From Apostichopus japonicus (Eukaryota; Echinodermata; Holothuroidea; Aspidochirotida; Stichopodidae), in assembly GCF_037975245.1 (NCBI RefSeq), contig NC_092575.1, positions 28,109,341 to 28,173,340 of the forward strand: a stretch of DNA of 64,000 bases, given 5' to 3'. Positions 46,527 through 64,000 of the stretch are shown here, in pieces; the stretch's first letter is position 1, and each line of letters starts with the position of its first letter. The position numbers and the translations under genes were made by a program. The notes beneath the pieces were generated by a model, which was not told the DNA's origin, did not search any database, and saw nothing but the letters and a program-made list of their open reading frames with translations.

Positions 46527-47177
46527 CAAGGGCGGCGGAACCGGGGGGCACAGGGGGCACGTGCCCCACTTTTCCCCAGGTTAAAAATGTGCCCATTTTC
46601 TACATAAAAATTGAGGTGTCTCAAGTTAGCAAGAGGCCAGGGAACCAGAATGAACACTCGGGAAGGGCTTTTTTCCGGCCATCTGAGGGGTTTGTAAAAC
46701 CAAAAATTTTCTACTACGCTCTGCGCCAACCGATGGTGGCGCTCCGCTCAGATAGTCGTGCATACAACTTTGCAACTCCTCGCTACGCCTCTGACTCTTA
46801 GTGAATTTCTGTGGTCAAACTCAAAGCTATTTCGAATGAAACAAATTTGTTAAGATATTAACAAGAAATAAACTCTAATTCGGAAGATTCCTACATTAGC
46901 AATTAGCATGATTTCGCCTCATTTTGTCTCAAAAGAAAACTTGTTCCTTGTTTCCCAATTTTCACCTTGGATATTGCAGTGCTAGTATGCATATTTTCCT
47001 TTAGAGGGGGGGGGGGGGGGAAGGTTGATGGAGTGATGTGTGTACACAAATAAGATAATGCAATAAGAGTAGTAAAGGGTACTAAATATAAGGCTGCATC
47101 AGTCCAATAGAATTGCTGCAAAGTGCCCTTTGATGTCGGTGCCCCCCCCCAGATTAAAAGTGCTTCCGCCGCCCTTG
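46527..47177. mobile_element. 651-bp nested hAT-like MITE, target duplication ATGGGCGG
   Basis: Ends are CAAGGGCGGCGGAA and TTCCGCCGCCCTTG. ATGGGCGG occurs at 46519-46526 and 47178-47185. The target CATGGGCGG is itself the terminus motif of another family (compare 11869), so one MITE landed in the end of another. A hairpin module is at 46708-46756. Confidence 0.92.
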
Positions 47178-47708
47178 ATGGGCGGTGATCATGGATCAGC
47201 CAACACGAAAATGTTTCGATATCTTAAATGTTGGGCGCTTCTGGGAGACGAGGAATTGGTAAACTTAGGAGTAAATGGCGATCACTTCCTTCGAGAATAT
47301 TTCCGAAAATAAAAAATTGCGGGAAATTTTTATCAATTTTAGGGGTGTTGCTTTCTGCCATAATGCACGGGAAGTGCCGTTTCCTGCAATCTGAGGGGTC
47401 TGCCAGAAGAAAAATTTTCTTGTACGCTGCGCGCCAACCGATGGTGGCGCTCCGCTTAGATAGTACTTACGGCCGGAATACTCGAATCGATTCCGTCCCC
47501 CCCACGTTTCAAATCGGATTGACGCCCCTGACTACGATTACAATCGAGTTAACGGAGCTGACGAGTATTCAAGATCAAAAGAGCACTGACAAAATACCAT
47601 GCTAAAAAAACGACAGTTTAAAAAAAAAAAATCGACACTGAAAGGGCGGGGGGAGCGGTCGCTCCCCCTGCTCCCCCTGCTCCCCCTGGCTACGTCCCTG
47701 CCTACAGT

Positions 47709-47961
47709 ATCCTTAGGATCATAAACAACACCCGGAAAATGGGAGAAATATTACTGCGCCTTAGCGGTCTATCATGTTGAGTAAAAATTAAATGTAGTGA
47801 AGGACTGTGTCTGTTTTTACCTCCATGGTTCTATCTACGTTTTTCGTTTTTTCTGCGAACATTTCAAAGGCTCTATCAAAGCACATTTTAGAGCAACCCA
47901 AACACATGCATGGTAATGTCAGGGTAAACACTGAATAGTGAAGAACGATTGCGCAATTATC
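47709..47961 (+). promoter_or_regulatory. Presumed EMG1 promoter and 5' UTR
   Basis: About 250 bp lie between the right target duplication of the hAT stack and the EMG1 ATG. No TATA box is seen in a convincing position. The stack therefore ends very close to the EMG1 transcription start. Confidence 0.45.
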
Positions 47962-50900
47962 ATGGCATCTCGCACGAGTGAAGACGCTGAGCTGGATGAA
48001 TCCGGATCAAAACCCAAAATAATTAAGACCATACATGAAAAAGACGACAATAAAAGGCTAATAGTCATTTTAGAAAATGCTTCTTTGGAAACACTGAAGG
48101 TATGACTTACAAAAGTTCGACTTGGTAATGTATGACTTCATCATGTTGGAGAGACAAATGAATATAGCCTAACCCTAACTACATAACGTTAGGCCTATTA
48201 GCAGTCTAGTACTAACTAAGTACTGTAGCAGGATAAGTAACACAATTGCACACCAGCACAATAACACGCACTGGCAATTTATTTTTTGGTCAAAATTTCT
48301 GTTTGTCAGGAAGAAACATTGTGTGCTTACCAACAGAGAAAATAAATCATCAACTTTAACATTTCCATAAATTTCGATCAAATGCCGAACAAAGGAAAAC
48401 AAAATGCACTTCATTTGTTCGATTCAATTAAACTAGGCTAGGCCTAAGTCAGATCTTTAGAAATACCAACTGCAATTGCAAAAGATGCTGACTGGTGGTC
48501 AAAACGCGCAAAACAATGCCACAAACAATGTCAAATGTAAACCAGGGAACTATTCAACTCTTCCTTATGATTAAAGTGATGTATGATACATTAAAGCCAA
48601 GCATCGATGACTAATTTGCCCCAAAATAAATAGAATATATGTTGACATTAAGTTTGCATGATAAAAGAAGGTCTCTTCATGGCCTATGTTGAAGCAAACC
48701 ACTAAGTTACATTGGTTCTAGGCTAGGATTTTGAGAATGTTGGTAATGGGCCAAAGATGAATGTCATGTACCATTATACACTAGGGGTTGTAAAGTGTAT
48801 ATTCCTAGAAAGAAATGATACTGCAATGCAGGCATTCACAGGTCTCTTTATTGAATAATAAAGATAAATATAGTCCTAGTTTGCGGTAAAGTTTTTGTGA
48901 TGTCAAAGTAGGTTTCCAATACACATCCTGCTATTGTAGGCCTATGTTACTTCAGATGGGCATGTGTTGCTAATTTATAGGGTGTATTGTTTAGCGTTAG
49001 GGCCTACTTATTATTGCTGTAACCTATCTTTACCTAAAGTAATGCAAAGTATGTTCAGTGTATTTTTCGCTCAAAGTGAAGTCGTAAGAATGATGTCAAT
49101 TTCCAAACTTTGGGTGTATCTACACAGTAAGCTTAAAGACTAAAGTTAAATTGCTTCTCAGTCTATTCTATCGGTCAGCCATCCTAGTTTTACCGAGGTT
49201 AAATTGCAAATTGATGGAGTGCGAACAGGTGGTACTTGTTAACACATTTTTAACACTAAGCTGCGTAATTGTGCATTAATATTGCAAATCAGTAAGATTT
49301 TCTGACAAAACATATTTCTACCCAGTCAGAATGCATAAAGAACTGAGCAAATGCTCTGTACAAGACTGTTAGCCCAAAAAATGATAAAGAACAATAATGT
49401 TTATGGCTATAAATCTCTTTGTTCTTGAATCAATTAATGACATTAGGGTTGATCAACATTGTGAACTAATGAAAGCCCATAGGCCAACATTTTATCAATG
49501 GAATAAAGGTGTGACAGGCATATTGAAACTTGTGTGTGGCATGCATGGTTAGAATAGTGTAGGATAGAATAGGCTTGCTATTGAAACTTGTTACCCAATC
49601 GTATGGGTTGGATGTAATTTGTTCCCTATCAAAATGGGGCAACAAAAGTGAGTTACAAAACAACATACATTTGTGAGCAAAATAGTTTATTTGGTAATGA
49701 ATAAACAAATTTCTTCTTCAAAGTCTTTAAGCACATCATAGTCTGTCATGCTACTATAAGATACTGTAAGTAATTTAAGTCTTTTACTGTAGTTAAGTTG
49801 GTAACAGGGTGTTAGACAAGTAGAGTTTATATTTAGGCTGATTACATATTTTCTGCTCATTTAGACAAAGATTGGCTTCGAGCTGGCTAATTGTGATCGC
49901 CATAAGCAAATACTGAGGAAGCACAAAATGGATCCTGCTGCTTGTAGACCAGACATAGCACATCAGGTAAGAGGAACTCTGGTTACCAACAACAATAATA
50001 ACATATTATGTGGCATACATGTATATGATATAAGGAGACACATACCCAATCATCATTAATGTGATAGAGATAACTGTCATGAACAACTCCCTCAAACAGC
50101 TTAGAAAAATATATTTTCATTTAGGAGATATCACAGATGTAATGTTACTGCACACAATAGGCTGAAGAGTTTATCAAGTCTAAATATGAAATCATCAAGC
50201 CACTTTTGATTCAACTTTTTATGTTTTTCTTTATTAATTACAACGTTTGTTTTTTCTGCATTGAAGGCCATTCCTACAATACGTGATATTAATATTTCAC
50301 TAAAACTAATTGAAATACTGTTCAGGCGTTCACGTTATCGTAGTCCTACTTTCATGGAAGTGGATATCTCAGGGGGCAGCTACAACATGCTACGGCCTAC
50401 AGTATAATGAGTAACATGGTTATAACAACAACATGACTAGCAGCTTAGCAATCAGCTTTGTTACCATTTATGTATTTGTCTTCAAACTCCTGCAAAATAT
50501 ATAATTATCTCAAAAGCACTCAAAAACTATCATGAGTGGCATTGATAATCAAACTGGATGCACAATGTAAATAAAATAGAGTGTTATATGCTTGTATGTG
50601 AAATATAAAATAATATAAAACTAAATATACCAGAAAAATTAACCAGATGAGAATACAACGTAAATTACTTCTAATCTCATATAATAGCACAATGTTTGGG
50701 GCTACTTTGGGCTCCCTTTATGAGATAGATGAGTCTTTTGAGGCTGATAGGCCAAGCGGTTACATAAGTCAGTCACTAAACCGAGGGGGCGGGGGGGGGG
50801 AGGGAACATTTGGTATGGTGTTACCTACCCTTCAGAAAGTGGGGGAGACATGCCCCTGTCTGCCTGCATGATTGACGCCCTGCCTTATGATAGTATTGAT

Positions 50901-53287
50901 TTCAGTGTTTTAACACTGATATTATTCAGTCCAAAAACTACACGAATAGAAAAACAGAGAGATGGTAAAGAGCCTTGGATCCTAGTCACTATGAAATCAC
51001 ATATTTACAAAATGGCAGCTTTGTGACACATATTTTAAAATAGGATACCATGCTCCGCTCCCAAAGCAGGGCAAGATTTTACTCAACAGTTTAGGGGAGT
51101 TGTTGTTTACAAAAATTTCAGAAAAAAATTAACTAAAGATGATGGGTGGGTTTGTGTCCTCTTAAAGTTATAAACAAAATACTACTGATGATTAGTTATA
51201 TAAGCATTTGGGTATGATAACCAAGCAAATTTCACCAAGTGTGTAAAAGAATGGCACTGCATATTTATTTCAGGTTGATTGTCTGATTCCACTGAAGTGA
51301 AGCAATGAAAGGCTTGATGAGTTAATGGTACCGAATTCTGCGACTATTGCCTCATTCAGGCGTTGTCTCAACATAAGTTTATGATTCATGCAAAGATTGT
51401 AACAAACTTGTTAATACCATGCTCAGAATTATTCCAAGTGTTCTTTTAGGTGCTTAATCTGCTTATGGTTAAATCGGGTTGTAGGATAAATCCATCTGCT
51501 TATATTGAACAAGAAGTATATTTTACCCAAAGAAGAAGCAAAGTTTACATTCTTTTATCAATTATTCTTTTCAGTGTTTACTGATGCTGTTTGACAGTCC
51601 ACTGAACAGAGCCGGTCTTCTCCAGGTATTTGTACACACTACAAGGAATGCACTCATACAAATCAGTCCACAGACCAGAATACCAAGAACTCTGGACAGG
51701 TTCTCGGGACTTATGGGTAAATCTGCTCTTGCTTGGTAGTTCAGTGCAATCTTTATTAGCTGGTGAAGTCTGATTTGTCATTAGGTGATTATGTAGGTAT
51801 TGTTAGCAGTCTTTTCTCACTTCTAATATTGTTTTCTGTCTGTAGTTCCTTCTGTTCGTTCAGTGTTTGCTGATGCTTTTTGACATTCTACCAAACTTAT
51901 AGGTTCTGATGTTTCTTTGGTTCTGAGAATGAATGCTGTAAACTAGTACTGTTAAAACATGTGGATACTAAGTATGTTATATGGGCTCTAAGAATTGATT
52001 GTTGTATGAGTTGCAAAGAGAGTTTAAGACTATTGAAAAACTGTTTATCTACTGCGAAAAGGCTAGTATGTAGGTTAACTGTGCACATATGAAAGTTAAA
52101 GGGCCTGAGGTTTCAATCCTAGGAGGATCTTGTTGAAAGGTGTTCTTGAAAGGTGATCTTGTTGAAAGGATCTTGTTGAAAGGTGTTCTTGAAAGGTGAT
52201 CTTGTTGAAAGGTGATAAAGTTTAATAGGTTCTCGGAACCATTGGGAAATCTCTTTGGTAGGACAGTTGTGTTTTATACTCTCATGGAATAATTAGGACT
52301 CTCAAGTTGGCTCTTGCGACCATCAGTAGTTTGAATGTCTGTTGTAAATTTTAAAGGATTGTGATATATGTTTGTTATGTTAGGTTCTAAGGATTCCTAA
52401 GCAAATCTGATAATACTGAAGCCATTTTTTATTGCTTGTTTTGCATCTTAAAGGAGATTTTGGAAGTGGTGGGCTCTGCATTATAATTGTCATAAACCCT
52501 TTTTTTGGTCTGAGAATAAAAGTTTGTTTCTTGTTGACAGTACAACTATTGCACAAACTAAGCATCCATGCATCAGATGGACCTCAGAAATTGATGAAAA
52601 TTATCAAGAATCCTGTATCCAGCCACCTTCCTTTAGGCTGTAAGAAGTACTGTACCTCCTTTGCAGCAAAGCGATGTGTCAACCCACGAGAACTGGCTGC
52701 AACAAATAAAACTGTCGTCGTGGTGGTTGGAGCAATGGCTCATGGGAAGGTCAGTTCCTTTCCTTGTAATTGCTTTGTGTTTTTGAAGTTTAACCAGTTA
52801 GCAAAAGCATTGTATCAGTGGTAGAAACAGTGAAGAGAAGCAAAATTAAGGCAGTTTTACATAGATGACAAATTTATGTTTTGTGGGGGAAGTACTATGA
52901 ATTCTTTTTGGTTAAAGGTAAATTTTTCGGATCTTCCTTTATTGCTGGGTGGCACATATTTTATGTGTCTAAATACTAACTTAAATATATAAAATAAATC
53001 CTTTCTTGGACGTAACTTTTTTTTTCTTCGTTTTTTGGCATCTTTTTTTTCCTTTTTCATTGCCATTTTTCATAGGGTAAATATAATAGTTGTGTTTGAT
53101 AGTAGAACATTCCATCCCGTGGGTATTTAACTGGAAACAATATGTCCATCATTTATTTTATTTTCCTCCCCAGCTTGATCTGGATTATACAGAAGAGGAA
53201 GTGGCCATAAGTCAATATCCATTATCTGCCGCTCTCACTTGTGCCAAGGTCTGTTCAGGGTTTGAAGAATCTTGGGGAGTTAACTGA
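47962..53287 (+). CDS. EMG1: EMG1 / Nep1 18S rRNA pseudouridine N1-methyltransferase, 234 aa, 5 exons
   Basis: Exons are 47962-48099, 49865-49966, 51575-51716, 52541-52749 and 53174-53287 (705 nt). The frame gives [111 protein letters not shown] and [13 protein letters not shown], ending WGVN. This matches EMG1 along its full length (human 244 aa). EMG1 is a nucleolar SPOUT-fold dimer that methylates N1 of the hypermodified pseudouridine of 18S rRNA and is needed for 40S assembly. The glycine-rich GAMAHG and the C-terminal [10 protein letters not shown] form the cofactor-binding knot in this family. Phases at all junctions agree. It is convergent with SMARCB1. Confidence 0.95.
51859..51896 (+). 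repeat. Partial duplicate of EMG1 exon 3 start (pseudo-exon)
   Basis: TTCAGTGTTTGCTGATGCTT and the following TTTGACATTCTACC closely copy the acceptor and first codons of exon 3 (51570-51605). Translated in the same frame it reads [11 protein letters not shown] and then TAG, so it cannot replace exon 3. Weaker echoes of the exon 3 end (GGTTCTCGGAACC at about 52228; GGTTCTAAGGATTCC at 52383) follow in the same intron. Confidence 0.65.
52118..52215. repeat. Short tandem repeat in EMG1 intron 3
   Basis: About six repeats of GATCTTGTTGAAAG(G) and GTGTTCTTGAAAGGT words. Low complexity; no coding role. Confidence 0.8.
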
Positions 53288-53396
53288 AGGTTCAGAGTTG
53301 TGAATCTATCTGGAGTAGGCCGATGAAGATTTCACTGAAGAATTTAACTAACATCATCATCAGAATATGCCAAGATATCATCAGGTCTTCAGTCAT

Positions 53397-53706
53397 GTGT
53401 CACCCCTGCTTACTTTACTTGGTACCACCCTACTAGAACTACAGAATAAATAATAAATACCAAGAAGCCTAGCTGCTGAGAAGACCAATCTTTGAGATGT
53501 GGGGTTGGTCTGCCATATGTCTTCCTCAATGATATTGAAGTGATTTCATTCTAATGTCACGCCTGCTTACTTGGTACCACCCTACTAGAACTACAGAATA
53601 AATAATAAATACCAAGAAGCCTGGTGCTGAGAAGACCAATCTTTGAGATGTGGGGTTCGTCTGCCATATGTCTTCATCAATGATATTGAAGTGATTTCAT
53701 TCTAAT
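53397..53706. repeat. Tandem duplication of about 165 bp downstream of EMG1
   Basis: The block TTACTTGGTACCACCCTACT...GATATTGAAGTGATTTCATT occurs twice, about 53408-53555 and 53568-53705, with few differences. It lies in the EMG1 3' UTR or flank. Confidence 0.85.
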
Positions 53707-55436
53707 GCAACATTGCAGGATGTCGTTAGTTTGAAGCAGTAATGAGATTATTCTATACGTTGTGAGTTTATTGCATAGGTGGCATTCTGCCTGATATCTG
53801 CAGAATATGTTCTTTATTCAAAACTATTGGATGGTTGCAGTACATTACATTATTTATCTACTGTTTAAACTGTATATAAGAGTCGGGGAAATGGTGCAGC
53901 GTGATTAAAATAGTAAGGCCAGTTGGTAGACTAGAACTCTTTGCATGGAATTTTGCATCATTTAAGACCAGAGGTAATTCACTTGCATGGAACATTGCTT
54001 TGTTGGGAGTAACAGAATATAGTTGTGTTATGTTAGCAATGTCTGGCAACCAGTAGCAATACCATTGAGTGATAGTCACAGGGTTCCAGGCATCTTTATG
54101 AAACAAGAAATGGCTCTGCTGAGCAAGGACAATTTCAAGTATAAAATCATGCACCAGATCGGAGGGCAATTTTATTAACATGTGAATATTCTGAATAAAA
54201 TGTCCTGAACTGAAGAATCAATATTTGAGTTATTTGGTATCTCTGGCATTGTTATTACTCTATCGATTCCGTACCCCTAAAATGTTCGACTGATAAACTT
54301 ATCCAGTTTTCACAAGCAATCTCTAACAGGATCTGACACAACAAATTATTCTTTTAATATTCCAAAGGTTATTCAAGAAGTTAGGAAATTGAATCTGTGA
54401 TGGAAAGACAATAACTTGAAGATGTTGGAACAGGATTGACCTTCATCTCAACTTCATTCCATATTTTGGGATAATTAGAGAAAAGTTAATCCTTTTTAAC
54501 TCATATATAATATATCAAACAGGGAACACAGACCAAGGTTCTGTGGTGTAGAAAGTCCACATGAGAGTCAATGTAACAGAAGTTATTGAGAGCCATGGCC
54601 ATCCTTCCAGGGGCTCTGAAGATATAACCTGACTATTTTACAACCACACATTACATTTTGAGTAGTAGCTCTTCAGTGTTAGTTTGATAACTATATTGAT
54701 GTACAAGACAATGCTTTCCCTATAGTTGTCAATGGGGGTAGATGTGAATCAAAAGAAACAGAGAGATACTATAGGTTGATGAAATAGTGCTTGTTTTATT
54801 CAGATCTCACATAAGATTATTTCAATAGCAAAATCACCATGTAGAAAAACTGTACAAAGAATATTTACAACATTGATTGGAAACATTATGACTTGAAACT
54901 AACGAGTTGAATATCCCAATTGGTAAACCAAAAACAAAGGCAAGACAGCTGTTTCTTTTGATATTTGTCTCTGACACAGAGGTTGGTTAAGGATAAAAGA
55001 CAAATTAATTCTGCCACATATCTTTCATTACTGTGATAAATTGGGAATAACAAAGCTGATATTCAAGTTTTCTATAGTTTACTTTTCAAGACACTACGTT
55101 GAATTGTCTTCTTAAATCGTGTGTGTATGTAACTGAAGTCGTTTTTCAGCAAACTACTCTGTTTCCACTTAAAGTGATTATGTTTGCATCAGTGAATAGA
55201 AGAACAATAGGATTTGCATTATTGACACCCAAAACAGTGTGGATGATTATCAGAGGCTTGCATTGACTATCCAAATGAGTTGTTCCTCTCTGGCTGTGCG
55301 TATCGTCAGAAACCATGGAGGAGGAAGATGAAACCATGGAGGGGAAGATGATGGGCTTATGGTGTTTGGCATGAATCTACAAATCCACCGAAAGGCGAGG
55401 CTCCGGTACAATTTGATTTTCGTTCCATCAGAGAGA
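53707..55436. other. Intergenic region between the convergent 3' ends of EMG1 and SMARCB1
   Basis: No gene recognised. A 107-codon minus-strand frame at 53858-54181 has no family signal and is probably chance. An AATAAA at 54194 could serve the plus strand. The end of SMARCB1 (TAG at 55437-55439) is followed leftward by its 3' UTR. Confidence 0.45.
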
Positions 55437-62007
<6,571 letters not shown>

Positions 62008-64000
62008 CTTTACATGTGAACTCCACTGCCGTCAAGATTAACCCGAAAACGAAGTTATGTAGCGCCGTCATTTTTTTGCTAGCCAGTTGTAGGCAATGTG
62101 TAACTTAGATATAATCTGTGTTGGTTAGCTAAAGGTGCGCAAAAGAGTCGCGGATATTTTATTCTTCAAAATTTCAAGTATTTATAAAAACAACCTTGAT
62201 TGAATTGTTATTCTTGACCTAATTCCAGTCCAAATATTGGGGAGCTCCCCAGACACCTTACATGTCAGTCGCATTATTCGATCCCACAGCCACACCCCTT
62301 ACTAGTAAAATTTTTGGACTGCCTGCAGTCCGTCCGTAAAAGATTAAATTCAGTCGGGGAAAAAAACTGGAATTTAGCTCCCACCTTTGAAATCCTGTGC
62401 ACATCACAGACAAAAACGGAATTATTTCATACATAGGTGGGAACTAAGAGACCAAAAAAAATTTTATGTTTCGCTTCCGGTCATTCATAAGTGGTTTATT
62501 AAATCAAAACATTGCTTCGATTCTTGTTGTCCATTAGCTGGTTTTGAAAATCCCCTTACAGTCCGCAGGAATTTTGCACTTTGTCATTTATGGTGTAGGT
62601 TACGGAGTAAAGCTATTTAGCAAGTAAAATCATTACCGTACTGTCCATGATACCAAAATGAAAATATAGTTTATTAATTTAAGGCTATTTGATTTTATAT
62701 ATGAAATTCATACAATATACAACAAAAGTATAATAGAATAGAATAGAAACTTGAATTATTTTGTAATTTATTAATGTTTTTAAATCGTAATAAACCTTAA
62801 ACAGTAACTGTGGATGTCTTTATTTGATCAATTGTACATTTCTTTCAAGCAACATTCCACAGAAGATACATTTGATAAATGACTTTATCAGTGAAAATCT
62901 GCTTTAATTATCATCAGATAAAGAATTAAAGGCACTGTTTGTGATACACCACTATATGTTAATTATAACATATATAGGCTAAACCAACGTTATGAAACAT
63001 GGTCTTTTTATGTATGAACAAGCACGTCAGAGCTGAACAAATAAAGCTAACCATACAACTTTAGGTATTACGTGAACAAATAAACCATACACAGTTATGA
63101 ATTAAGAACTTGTGCTGCACCGGACCATCATGCTAGAGTTACGTAAAATCGAGATGAATACCGACCAGGCTGATGCGGCTGGGACAGTTCAGAGCAGTCA
63201 TATATAGTAAGTTAGTAACTACTAGCAACCAAATTAAAACATAATTACAAATGTGTCATCCAGTCTTACTGTCTCCATTTTGATGACATTTATGATATCG
63301 ATGGCATAACTTTCACTATCCAAAGTTTCGATGAAAGTAAATTCCAACTTAAAGACATATGCCTATATAATATGGATATAGTTTACATATACCGACACGG
63401 GTTTCTATTTCATTTTTGGCTTCTTTTTGTTGTGTCGATATATTCACTGGGAGTTCCCCATGGCGTGCTTTCTCACAGAAAGAGTGGTTGTCCTATACCT
63501 TTAGTGTTGGATTCATACAATTCCCTATTCATGCATGGCCTCTATACAAAGAATTGTGTAACCCTATTTCATTTCATTGCGGCATTCTAGGAAGGTATAC
63601 TTTTGGCAATAACACTATAGACTACCGACCCCCCCCCCCCCCCCCCCGCAAAGTGTAGGCGAATAATTGATATATTGCAGAACAGCAGTTTAGTGTAATA
63701 TTGTGACGAGCCCGGCTCCTCCGATAGTAAAACTATATCGGGACTCGCGATAGAAAGGTACTGGGATATCTTGATGCCGTATTTATGCTTCTTCAGGAGA
63801 TGTCTCGAACGGGAGAAAACAATGACTTCACACAAAAAACAATTTGACAAGATAGGATTTGATTAATGATTCGGTATAATTTCTTCTCTGTCGATTCTCT
63901 TTACAAATAAAACTAAATTACAATGATTTGACTTGACTTGACTCCGTCAATTAAACAATTAGGAGGAGTGATGAACTTTCGGCGGAGTGATAAATTTGCT
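62008..64000. other. Upstream region of SMARCB1 and intergenic DNA
   Basis: The first few hundred bases should contain the SMARCB1 promoter; no TATA box is evident. Around 62226-62320 the words CAGTCCAAA and TTTGGACTG are inverted about 85 bp apart, a possible small MITE. A poly-C run lies at 63630-63648. I see no exon with family similarity and no RNA gene. Confidence 0.4.

Larger units (their letters stand above)
43906..47530. mobile_element. Inner hAT element with transposase remnant, target duplication ACTACGAT
   Basis: Termini are CATGGGCGTCAATCC and GGATTGACGCCCCTG (one mismatch in 15). ACTACGAT is found at 43898-43905 and 47531-47538. Near the left end is a hAT C-terminal dimerisation domain frame (44087-44466). 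The right end carries the hairpin module (47416-47464), 66 bp inside. At least three further elements are nested inside, so its 3.6 kb is much inflated. A G-run lies just inside the left end. Confidence 0.92.
42174..47700. mobile_element. Outer hAT-type element of a nested stack, target duplication CCTACAGT
   Basis: The left terminus is CAGCGACGTAGCCAGG and the right CCTGGCTACGTCCCTG (one mismatch in 16). CCTACAGT is present at 42166-42173 and 47701-47708. Without the insertions inside, the element would be well under 2 kb. It carries a minus-oriented hairpin module at 42251-42300, 77 bp inside the left end. It lies between the 5' ends of the SVOP-like gene and EMG1. Confidence 0.9.

Noticed and set aside
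53858-54181. 107-codon minus-strand frame between EMG1 and SMARCB1
   Set aside because: No recognisable motif and no splice partners; it lies in the EMG1 3' flank.
63587-63850. 87-codon minus frame ending in a glycine run
   Set aside because: The glycine run is the poly-C tract at 63630; the rest has no family features.

Overview
The window is eukaryotic nuclear DNA from an animal. Its genes are split into many short exons with GT-AG introns and carry recognisable metazoan orthologs: GPATCH3, C19orf53/UPF0390, an SVOP-like transporter, EMG1 and SMARCB1. The intergenic and intronic DNA is full of DNA transposons with G-rich ends. The protein divergence and the repeat style suggest a marine deuterostome invertebrate, most likely an echinoderm and possibly a sea cucumber. 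This is inference and was not checked against any database.

Layout. 281-2464 (-): 5' part of GPATCH3, running off the left edge. 2855-5248 (+): a complete 3-exon C19orf53 homolog, head-to-head with GPATCH3 over about 390 bp. 5249-9382: a minisatellite and a composite hAT-like element. 9383-40334 (-): a complete 15-exon SVOP-like MFS transporter (494 aa). Its 15.3-kb intron 11 is almost wholly a 13.9-kb CACTA/EnSpm-type transposon (14079-27977) with CACTG termini, a TA target duplication, an intact 910-aa zinc-finger transposase-like ORF and an intact 5-exon SAMD3-like gene (532 aa). 42174-47700: a stack of nested hAT-type elements whose perfect 8-bp target duplications can be read directly. 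47962-53287 (+): complete EMG1 (234 aa, 5 exons). 55437-62007 (-): complete SMARCB1/SNF5 (380 aa, 8 exons), convergent with EMG1, with a 640-bp minisatellite against an exon. 62008-64000: intergenic sequence with no gene seen.

The host genes are unrelated housekeeping or neuronal-type genes and do not form a pathway. The coherent system is the mobile DNA. The large CACTA-like element pairs a transposase with a SAMD3-like protein and subterminal repeats. Several short hAT-like families with different terminal inverted repeats share one asymmetric design: a G-run just inside one end, and a conserved hairpin-forming module 40-80 bp inside the other end, always in the same orientation. Exon boundaries were set by reading frame, splice consensus and remembered family similarity; no transcript data were available.
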